A stretch of 6,278 bases of DNA from Alcaligenaceae bacterium (GTDB lineage: Bacteria > Pseudomonadota > Gammaproteobacteria > Burkholderiales > Burkholderiaceae), in NCBI GenBank assembly GCA_947445495.1, contig CANFEI010000084.1, forward strand, positions 1-6,278, written 5' to 3'. Below are positions 1 through 5,471 of this stretch, in pieces. The translations under genes and the position numbers were made by a program. The notes below the pieces were generated by a model. That model was not told the DNA's origin. It did no database searches and was given only the letters and a program-made list of their open reading frames with translations. Position 1 is the stretch's first letter, and each line of letters begins with the position of its first letter.

Positions 1-1240
1 CTTTCACTGCGTTTTTAAGACGCAACTTGAGCGGATCCATTCCAATTTTCTTTGCCAAGATATCAAGCACGCTTTCAACAGCGAAAGCTGAAATCGGCGA
101 ACCTGGGGCGCGATACGCAGCAGACTTGGGACGATTCGACACCACGTCAAATCCAATGGCGCGTGCGTTTGCAATAATGTATGGGGCAAAGGCACACATC
201 GTTGCATTCATCACAGGTGAGCCTGGGAACGCACCCGCCTGGAACTTAAACAGCCCATCCGCAGCGACAATGGTGCCGTCTTTCTTTACGCCGATCTTGA
301 CTGTCATCGATGCGCCAGAGGTTGGGCCCGTCGCTTTAAAGGTATCTTCACGAGACATCATCAGCTTCACGGGATGACCAGACTTCCGTGCGAGCGCCAA
401 GGCAAGAGGCTCGACGTATACGACGGTCTTGCCGCCGAAGCCACCACCAATCTCTGCGGGGTGCACAAGCAGGTTCCCAATCTCAATGCCTAACAACTTC
501 GCCGTGTAAGCACGCACCACAAAGTGCCCCTGACTTGAAGACCACAGCTCGCACTGACCATCAGCGCCATAACGTGCCAAACAAGAATGCGGCTCGATAT
601 AGCCTTGATGCACCGCAGCTGTTTTGAAGCTCATCTCAACGACTTCATCGGCCGATGCAAAGCCCGCCTCGAGATCACCAATCTTGAATTCCAAACGCTT
701 TGAAATATTCGAGGGCTTGGTTGGAGCGGGATCAAAGCCGCGAGGAATCATATCCTCGAAAAGCAAAGGCGCATCAGGCTTCATCGCATCATCGACATCG
801 ATGACGTGAGGCAGCACTTCAAAATCTATTTCGATCAGACGCACTGCCTGGTCTGCAATCGCGGCCGTGGTGGCTGCCACTGCGGCAATCGCATGACCTT
901 CGTACAAGGCCTTTTCACGTGCCAAGATATTGCGGGTCATGTGCCAGTAGTTCAAGGCAACACGCTCAGGACCAACGTAATCAAAAGACTGGTTTGGTAA
1001 ATCTGCGGCAGTAATAATTGCCTTCACACCTGGCAAGGCAAGCGCCTTGGCAGTATTGATCGAGCGAATCCGAGCGTGCGCGTGCGGCGAACGCAAAACC
1101 TTCGCCCAGAGCATCCCAGGCAGCGAATAGTCTGCGCCGTATTGGGCTAACCCAGTCACTTTTGGCACACCATCCGGACGAACTGGACTGGTACCGACGG
1201 ACTTCATCGTTTGATGTGTATTCTTTGTGTTGGTCAACAT
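1..1240 (-). CDS. Molybdenum hydroxylase, molybdopterin-binding large subunit (CoxL/XdhB-like), 3' end cut by window edge
   Basis: This is the catalytic subunit of a xanthine-dehydrogenase-family molybdenum hydroxylase, which binds the Mo-pterin cofactor and the substrate; the enzyme is probably cytoplasmic. The frame is open from the ATG at 1240-1238 to the left edge, giving 413 codons of a protein that is usually 750-800 residues. Residues about 20-135 match the Ald_Xan_dh_C domain (RPDGVPKVTG at 21-30, LRSPHAHARI at 49-58). The first cofactor-binding domain follows, with YIEP at 214-217, an SSQG glutamine at Q237, the GGGFGG loop at 265-270 and the active-site loop AYRAPG at 375-380. The loop lacks the cysteine of true CO dehydrogenases. 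The catalytic glutamate lies in the missing part. The start is supported by GGGGAG seven bases upstream; a second ATG at codon 12 is less likely. It begins 2 bases after the [2Fe-2S] subunit gene. The family is certain; the substrate is unknown, with aromatic acyl-CoA, N-heterocycle or aldehyde all possible. Confidence 0.95.
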   Translation of the reverse strand, partial: MLTNTKNTHQTMKSVGTSPVRPDGVPKVTGLAQYGADYSLPGMLWAKVLRSPHAHARIRSINTAKALALPGVKAIITAADLPNQSFDYVGPERVALNYWHMTRNILAREKALYEGHAIAAVAATTAAIADQAVRLIEIDFEVLPHVIDVDDAMKPDAPLLFEDMIPRGFDPAPTKPSNISKRLEFKIGDLEAGFASADEVVEMSFKTAAVHQGYIEPHSCLARYGADGQCELWSSSQGHFVVRAYTAKLLGIEIGNLLVHPAEIGGGFGGKTVVYVEPLALALARKSGHPVKLMMSREDTFKATGPTSGASMTVKIGVKKDGTIVAADGLFKFQAGAFPGSPVMNATMCAFAPYIIANARAIGFDVVSNRPKSAAYRAPGSPISAFAVESVLDILAKKIGMDPLKLRLKNAVK

Positions 1241-1242
1241 GA

Positions 1243-1719
1243 TCAGGCTCCCCGCATTTCACGTGCTGCATCGAGCACGGCTTCGATGATTTTGTTGTAG
1301 CCGGTGCAACGGCACAGGTTACCGGCCAACCAAAAGCGTACTTCTTCTTCGGTTGGATCAGGATTACGTTCGAGTAACGAGCGTGCTGCCACCAAAAATC
1401 CAGGTGTGCAAATACCGCACTGCAGAGCCGCATGCTCAAGAAACTTACGCTGCAGCACATGAAGATGTTCGCCATTGGCCATGCCTTCGATGGTTTGAAC
1501 AGACTTGCCTTCAGCCTCAACACCGAGCACCAGACATGAACAAACCAAACGGCCATCGAGCGTGACGCTGCACGAGCCACAGTCGCCCGTGCCACAACCT
1601 TCTTTGGTTCCCGTCATCCCTAAATCGTTGCGCAGTACATCCAGCAACGACTTGTTTGCGTCACATAGAAACTCAACGGGATCACCATTAATTACTGTCG
1701 ATACATGTTGCTTAGCCAT
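1243..1719 (-). CDS. Molybdenum hydroxylase [2Fe-2S] small subunit (CoxS-like)
   Basis: This 158-residue protein carries the two iron-sulfur clusters that pass electrons between the molybdenum site and the FAD. The N-terminal plant-type ferredoxin domain (about 1-80) has ligands C42, C47, C50 and C62 in the spacing Cx4Cx2Cx11C. The C-terminal helical domain has C101, C104, C136 and C138 in the motifs CGIC and NLCRC. All eight cysteines are present and the length is normal for the family, so the protein looks intact and functional. The ATG at 1719-1717 lies 2 bases after the stop of the FAD-subunit gene, and the likely ribosome binding site AAGGGA (1730-1735) lies inside that gene's 3' end. 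The stop is 2 bases before the large-subunit start. This arrangement indicates co-translation of the three subunits from one mRNA. The family assignment is very secure, but this subunit does not tell which substrate is used. Confidence 0.97.
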   Translation of the reverse strand: MAKQHVSTVINGDPVEFLCDANKSLLDVLRNDLGMTGTKEGCGTGDCGSCSVTLDGRLVCSCLVLGVEAEGKSVQTIEGMANGEHLHVLQRKFLEHAALQCGICTPGFLVAARSLLERNPDPTEEEVRFWLAGNLCRCTGYNKIIEAVLDAAREMRGA

Positions 1720-1721
1720 TT

Positions 1722-2597
1722 TTACTTGTTCCCTTTTGCGCGTGCGAGTGCTTTTTCTGCTGCGCGTCTTGCCAACACACCAGCGATTTTGATTCGAAAT
1801 TCTTTGGTGCCGCGCTTGTCATCAATCGGACGGGCGGCGGCGCTTGCTGCCGCAGCAAGCTTTGCTAGTGCGGCCTCATCGACTTTCGTGCCAATCAAGG
1901 CGGCAGCCGCTTCAGGCACGAGTAACGCGCGCTCGGCCACAGCGCCGAGGCTCACGCGGGCGGCTGTACAGACACCTTTGTCATCGAGTGTCAGGCTCAG
2001 GCCCACACCCACGACCGCGATGTCCATTTCAGTGCGCGGCGTAAACCGCAAATACGCATCGCCAGAATGCGGCGCACGCTTGGGAAGCAGAAACGAAACA
2101 ATGAGCTCGCCTTTTGCGAGAGTGGTCTTGCCCGGACTAGTAGGAATCTGCTCGACGGGAACCTCGCGACGACCTGCAGGGCCCACCACGCTGGCAATCG
2201 CTCCCGCCGCAATCATCGCGGGGACCGTATCTGCTGCAGGCGAGGCGTTACACAAGTTACCCGCCACTGTGGCACGCCCACGCACTTGGATCGAACCCAC
2301 GAGGTTCGCGCCATCAATGATGCCAGGCCACGTTTCGGCGAACGCTTTGTTTTCGAGGAGCTGCATACACGACACTGCACCACCAAACCGGTAGCCACCG
2401 TTTTTTTCAACGGTAATCGCGTTCATCTCGGCAATGCCCTTGACGTCCAGCACAAGCTCGGGCTTTATGTTGCCGTTTCGCATATGGATCATCAGATCCG
2501 TTCCGCCGGAAAGCACTTTTGCCAGGCCTTGGGTACCCGCCAACAAGGCAGACGCCGCCTCGGCGGTTTTTGGTTGCTCAAAACGCATTTCACTCAT
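1722..2597 (-). CDS. Molybdenum hydroxylase FAD-binding medium subunit (CoxM-like)
   Basis: This 291-residue flavoprotein subunit takes electrons from the iron-sulfur clusters and passes them to an external acceptor. The N-terminal FAD_binding_5 domain (about 1-170) shows the two expected FAD loops, SGGTD at 30-34 and TVAGNLCNASPAAD at 110-123. The rest (about 175-280) resembles the CO_deh_flav_C domain, including the stretch TEMDIAVVGVGLSL. The frame could begin 12 codons earlier at 2633, but I choose the ATG at 2597-2595: GGGGAAG lies 4 bases upstream, the length fits the family, and family members often begin with a sequence like MSEMRFEQP. The earlier ATG has no good ribosome binding site and would start only about 10 bases after the predicted transcription start. 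It is the first gene of the operon, followed 2 bases later by the [2Fe-2S] subunit. In this family NAD is not a necessary acceptor, and the acceptor here cannot be read from the sequence. Confidence 0.95.
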   Translation of the reverse strand: MSEMRFEQPKTAEAASALLAGTQGLAKVLSGGTDLMIHMRNGNIKPELVLDVKGIAEMNAITVEKNGGYRFGGAVSCMQLLENKAFAETWPGIIDGANLVGSIQVRGRATVAGNLCNASPAADTVPAMIAAGAIASVVGPAGRREVPVEQIPTSPGKTTLAKGELIVSFLLPKRAPHSGDAYLRFTPRTEMDIAVVGVGLSLTLDDKGVCTAARVSLGAVAERALLVPEAAAALIGTKVDEAALAKLAAAASAAARPIDDKRGTKEFRIKIAGVLARRAAEKALARAKGNK

Positions 2598-2601
2598 GTC
2601 G

Positions 2602-2608
2602 CTTCCCC
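2602..2608 (-). promoter_or_regulatory. Ribosome binding site deciding the start of the FAD-subunit gene
   Basis: The minus strand reads GGGGAAG, then CGAC, then ATG (2597-2595). No comparable purine-rich site lies before the upstream in-frame ATG at 2633, where the preceding bases are AT-rich (CCAATTAC). This favours the 291-residue product over the 303-residue one. Confidence 0.6.
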
Positions 2609-2644
2609 GGTCATTTTTGAACCTTTCATTCATGTAATTGGCTA

Positions 2645-2677
2645 ATTCTATTCTATATGATCACCCCCTTGTACCAA
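2645..2677 (-). promoter_or_regulatory. Candidate sigma-70 promoter of the molybdenum hydroxylase operon
   Basis: On the minus strand TTGGTA (2677-2672, four of six matches to the -35 consensus) is followed by a 16-base spacer and TAGAAT (2655-2650, five of six matches to the -10 consensus). A second, overlapping TAGAAT lies at 2650-2645. Transcription would start near 2643, giving a leader of roughly 45 bases before the FAD-subunit ATG at 2597. The site lies downstream of a terminator for the preceding gene, where an operon promoter would be needed. It is assigned from sequence pattern only. Confidence 0.45.
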
Positions 2678-2682
2678 GTACA
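2670..2682. promoter_or_regulatory. Candidate operator, inverted repeat TGTAC-N3-GTACA
   Basis: A perfect 5-base inverted repeat with a 3-base centre (TGTACCAAGTACA) overlaps the proposed -35 box of the molybdenum hydroxylase operon. Short symmetrical sites around GT and AC cores are typical of GntR-type regulators, and the position would suit a repressor. No regulator gene is in the window, so the protein that binds it, if any, is unknown. Confidence 0.35.
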
Positions 2683-2697
2683 CCTAGACTCTGAGGG

Positions 2698-2738
2698 TAA
2701 ACAAAAGGCCCGCATGCTGCATCGCAGCAATCGGGCCT
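2698..2738 (-). terminator. Intrinsic terminator of the solute-binding protein gene
   Basis: Read on the minus strand, AGGCCCG (2738-2732) pairs with CGGGCCT (2712-2706). Inside, after a small internal loop, TGCTGC (2729-2724) pairs with GCAGCA (2720-2715) around a 3-base loop. The stem is followed at once by TTTTGTTT. This is a classic rho-independent terminator, 29 bases past the stop codon at 2768. On the plus strand the hairpin has no following T tract, so it should work only in the minus direction. Confidence 0.85.
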
Positions 2739-2767
2739 GTCGAGCATGATAAACGCTCAGCTTGCTA

Positions 2768-3817
2768 TCAAGTCCCTTCGAGCTTGATGTTGTTGCGCTT
2801 GATCACGTCGGTGAACTGGACGCGGGTGGCTTCTAGGTACTTCAAAAACTCTGCCTGCTCACGGAAGTCAATTTCAATTCCAATTCGCATAAAGAGTTCT
2901 TTAAGCTCGTCAGACTGCATGACTTGACGCATTGCTTTAGCGAGACGATCGACTACGTCTGCAGGTAAGCCCGCTGGTCCCATGAGTCCTGCCCAAGCTC
3001 CGAGGTTAAAGCCAGGGATGTTGACTGCCGTCGCAAGCGCAGGGATGCCTGGCGTGACGACACTCCCCTTTTCCAGCGAAACACCCAAGCCCTTCAAACG
3101 ACCGTCTTTCACAAAAGGCATGGTGGCCGCTGCTGTCTCCAAGCAGTAGTCCACTCGGCCGGCGAGCACATCTGCCAGCGCAGGCGAGGAGCCTTTGTAC
3201 GGAACGTGCAAAGCCTTCAAGCCTAAGGCGGCATTAAACGCCTCCGCGACCAAATGGGCCGTTGCTCCCGTGCCGGACGTGGCAAACGTATATTTATTCG
3301 GGCTCGCTTTCACGATCTTCACGAACTCAGCCGCGGTCTTAGCTGGAAAATTCGGATTAGTCACCAACACATACGGCGAAAGTCCGGTTAATGCGATCGC
3401 TGTAAAGTCTTTCGATACGTCGTAAGGCGTTTTCTGCAATAAAGGCGCAACCGATACGGGTCCGGCGGACGCGGCAAGAAGCGTGTACCCATCAGCGGGG
3501 GCTTTGGCCACCATATCGGTTCCAATTGTGCCGCCTGCACCGGCTTTGTTATCAGCCACCACCGTTTGACCAAGCACCTTTGTTAAGCCTATTCCAATTG
3601 CACGACCCACTAAATCAGTCGCTTGCCCAGGGGGCCAAGGGATCACTATTTTCAAAGGTCGATTTGGATAAGCGCCCTGCGACTGCGCCACCAGCGGCAG
3701 GCCCAAGCCAGCGCCCACGGCTGAGATCGCTGCCGCGCCAACCAGCGAGCGCCGTGCACGATTGGGTTGACTCACCCCAGTTTCGGTCGTCTCACTATTT
3801 TTTTTCGCCATTGTCAT
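2768..3817 (-). CDS. Bug/TctC-family tripartite tricarboxylate transporter substrate-binding protein
   Basis: This 349-residue protein is a periplasmic binding protein that captures a small, usually carboxylate-bearing solute. The N-terminus has a long polar stretch, then RARRSLVG at 20-27, a hydrophobic segment to about 44 and a probable cleavage site near SQGA (46-49), so export by the Tat route is plausible. Family signatures follow: PWPPGQATD (60-68), DNKAGAGGTIG (89-99), ADGYTL (108-113), PYDVSKDF (131-138), SGTGATAHL (181-189) and PYKGSSPA (206-213). The start at 3817 is supported by AAGGTG five bases upstream; a second ATG at 3811 is possible. No TctA or TctB membrane partner lies in the window, which is usual for Bug proteins. 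It lies upstream of the molybdenum hydroxylase operon on the same strand, separated by a strong terminator, and diverges from the ligase gene. The family is very secure; the ligand is unknown, but the context suggests the acid processed by the neighbouring enzymes. Confidence 0.95.
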   Translation of the reverse strand: MTMAKKNSETTETGVSQPNRARRSLVGAAAISAVGAGLGLPLVAQSQGAYPNRPLKIVIPWPPGQATDLVGRAIGIGLTKVLGQTVVADNKAGAGGTIGTDMVAKAPADGYTLLAASAGPVSVAPLLQKTPYDVSKDFTAIALTGLSPYVLVTNPNFPAKTAAEFVKIVKASPNKYTFATSGTGATAHLVAEAFNAALGLKALHVPYKGSSPALADVLAGRVDYCLETAAATMPFVKDGRLKGLGVSLEKGSVVTPGIPALATAVNIPGFNLGAWAGLMGPAGLPADVVDRLAKAMRQVMQSDELKELFMRIGIEIDFREQAEFLKYLEATRVQFTDVIKRNNIKLEGT

Positions 3818-3869
3818 GTTTTCACCTTTATTTCGGTATTCAAGATTGGAATGCTGTCATTACTTCAAA

Positions 3870-3892
3870 CTCGATTGAATCATAAAATCGAG
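3870..3892. promoter_or_regulatory. Inverted repeat CTCGATT-N9-AATCGAG next to the ligase ribosome binding site
   Basis: Two perfect 7-base arms (3870-3876 and 3886-3892) flank a 9-base AT-rich centre. The right arm overlaps the first two bases of the ligase ribosome binding site AGGGGA. It could be a regulator-binding site shared by the divergent genes, or an mRNA hairpin that partly hides the ribosome binding site. The arm length makes chance unlikely but not excluded. Confidence 0.4.
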
Positions 3893-3896
3893 GGGA
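3891..3896 (+). promoter_or_regulatory. Ribosome binding site deciding the start of the ligase gene
   Basis: AGGGGA lies five bases before the ATG at 3902-3904. The frame stays open back to an ATG at 3767, but that would place the start inside the oppositely oriented binding-protein gene, and the extra 45 residues do not resemble the ligase family. Confidence 0.75.
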
Positions 3897-3901
3897 AACC
3901 T

Positions 3902-5467
3902 ATGCTCCATTACACTAATCCAATGAACCTAATCGCCCCTCCCCCACCTCCAATTGCATGGTCTGCACAGCTCAATGTGTTGTCCCAGCGCTTTGCTCAC
4001 CAGATTGCTGCGATCGATGGTCACGGAAACTCACTGAATTACGAGGAGCTCAATCAACGTGCGCATGCGCTTGCCGCTCACCTGCGCCAGCAAGGCATCC
4101 AAGAAGGTGAACCCGTCGGCACACTCATCCCCAACAGCACCGATGCCGTCTGGGTGTCATACGGCGTACGCCTATCGGGAGCCTGCGAAACACCGTTGAG
4201 CTGGGGCTACACCACCGACGAACTGCAGTGGTGCACACACTTAGCAAGCGTGAAGACGGTTGTCTCTTTAGAACAAAGGGGCGACGAACTTCAAAAGCTG
4301 GGGTTGACATGTGTGCCGACTCAGCGCATCGCTTCGTCAACCCCTTTGACGCCTGAATCATTCCCACCGTGTTCGGCCAACGCCACGGCGCGCATTCTAT
4401 TCACGTCCGGAACGACCGGAAAACCCAAGGGTGTGTTGTACACCCAGCAGGCGCGCTGGGCCGGAGAGCAACTCCTGAAAGCGTCCCTGCCGTTTATCCC
4501 GAGTCCGGGACAAAAAGTCCTATTAATGACCCCTTTTGTACACGGCGCCTCGCTACTTACTTTTGCTTGGCTCGATCACGGCGCGACGATTGTTTTACAC
4601 GATGGCGTTGATATTGAAAAAATCAAACCATTACTCGACACAGACGCCTTAGATGCTATTTTTGCGCCACCGACGGTGTTGGCAAAAATCACCTCAGCGC
4701 TTACAGGCTCGACCTACACAAACGTACGGTGCGTCTTCACCGGCACGCAGCCCTTAACGCCTGCACTGTACAAGCGTGCTTGTGCCATGTTCGGACCTAA
4801 AGTACGCATTACCTACGGAAAATCAGAGTGCATCAATCCAATCACTGTATTGGACCCTCAGGCCACACACGACTACCTTACTGCCGATGAAATCCCAGCA
4901 GGCGCTTGTGTAGGTTGGCCCGCAAGTGGTGTAGAAATAAAAGTTCAAGAAGCGCTATCTAAAGAAGAACCACATGGCGAAATCTTATTGCGTGCGCCTC
5001 ACATGTCAGCAGGGCTCATTGACGCAAATGGTTTTAAGCCCCATCAACCTGACGGTTGGCACAGTACCGGTGACCTCGGCTATGTTGATTCCGCAGGACG
5101 ATTGATTCTCACTGGACGTGTCGCAGACGTCATCAAAACAGGGGGGTATCGTGTCAATCCAGATGAAATCGAAGTGGCGTTGGCAGCCAACACACTATGT
5201 GGCCAAATATGCGTCACCTCTCTCGCATCAGACTACTGGGGCGAAATCATCACGGCCGTCGCCGAAGGTGCTCAAGACGGCTGGCAAGAGCAATGTTTGC
5301 AACTCCTTGAGTCGATGTCTAAACACAAACGACCCAGGCTGTTTGCGGCACTCGATGCGTTGCCCCGCAACCCCCAGGGGAAAATCAGCCGCAAACAGGT
5401 GGCCCGCACCGTCCTTGAGACGTATGCACTGCAAGACGGCCCTTATCCAAAACTTACTGCGACATAA
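3902..5467 (+). CDS. Acyl/aryl-CoA synthetase-like adenylate-forming enzyme (AMP-dependent ligase, ANL superfamily)
   Basis: This 521-residue cytoplasmic enzyme very likely activates a carboxylic acid with ATP to an acyl-adenylate and transfers it to coenzyme A. The large N-terminal AMP-binding domain holds the phosphate-binding loop FTSGTTGKPKG at 167-177 and the motif TYGKSE at 304-309, where most relatives have YGxTE. The motif STGD at 388-391 and the arginine of TGRVADVIKTGGYRV (R406) come next. The C-terminal domain ends with RNPQGKISRK at 489-498, whose K494 is the catalytic lysine needed for adenylation. All core motifs are present and the length is normal, so the enzyme should be active. 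A proline-rich stretch lies at 13-17. The gene diverges from the binding-protein gene and its stop lies four bases from the stop of the convergent M81 gene. The substrate is not readable; short aryl or acyl acids are plausible from the context. Function as a CoA ligase, rather than another adenylating enzyme, rests on overall family resemblance. Confidence 0.92.
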   Translation: MLHYTNPMNLIAPPPPPIAWSAQLNVLSQRFAHQIAAIDGHGNSLNYEELNQRAHALAAHLRQQGIQEGEPVGTLIPNSTDAVWVSYGVRLSGACETPLSWGYTTDELQWCTHLASVKTVVSLEQRGDELQKLGLTCVPTQRIASSTPLTPESFPPCSANATARILFTSGTTGKPKGVLYTQQARWAGEQLLKASLPFIPSPGQKVLLMTPFVHGASLLTFAWLDHGATIVLHDGVDIEKIKPLLDTDALDAIFAPPTVLAKITSALTGSTYTNVRCVFTGTQPLTPALYKRACAMFGPKVRITYGKSECINPITVLDPQATHDYLTADEIPAGACVGWPASGVEIKVQEALSKEEPHGEILLRAPHMSAGLIDANGFKPHQPDGWHSTGDLGYVDSAGRLILTGRVADVIKTGGYRVNPDEIEVALAANTLCGQICVTSLASDYWGEIITAVAEGAQDGWQEQCLQLLESMSKHKRPRLFAALDALPRNPQGKISRKQVARTVLETYALQDGPYPKLTAT

Positions 5468-5471
5468 ATCA

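Larger units (their letters stand above)
3818..3901. other. Divergent intergenic control region between solute-binding protein and ligase genes
   Basis: These 84 AT-rich bases must drive both genes or contain their 5' leaders. The ribosome binding sites lie at the two ends (CACCTT at 3823-3828 as read on plus for the left gene, AGGGGA at 3891-3896 for the right gene). No convincing promoter was found: TATGAT on the minus strand (3884-3879) and TAAAAT on the plus strand (3883-3888) resemble -10 boxes but lack good -35 partners. Two similar words, GATTGGAAT (3844-3852) and GATTGAAT (3873-3880), occur here. Confidence 0.5.

Noticed and set aside
27..377. Plus-strand open frame of 116 codons, and the following ones at 388-1000
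   Set aside because: They are antisense to the continuous large-subunit frame, which carries the GGGFGG and AYRAPG motifs in this stretch.
981..1595. Minus-strand open frame of 204 codons
   Set aside because: It is out of frame with, and spans, the [2Fe-2S] and large-subunit genes, both of which have complete family motifs in their own frames. It is a frame shadow and not evidence of a frameshift.
1705..2394. Plus-strand open frame of 229 codons
   Set aside because: It lies wholly antisense to the FAD-subunit gene, whose product has clear FAD motifs. The alanine/serine-rich translation shows no family resemblance.
1..2597. Annotation as aerobic carbon monoxide dehydrogenase
   Set aside because: The gene order fits, but the large-subunit active-site loop lacks the cysteine of form I and the GAGR of form II.
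2067..2645. Plus-strand open frame of 192 codons
   Set aside because: It is antisense to the FAD-subunit gene and reaches into its upstream region. The composition is arginine- and histidine-rich, with no recognisable domain and no good ribosome binding site noted.
3767..3901. 45-codon N-terminal extension of the ligase
   Set aside because: It overlaps the oppositely oriented binding-protein start, and a good AGGGGA site precedes the ATG at 3902.
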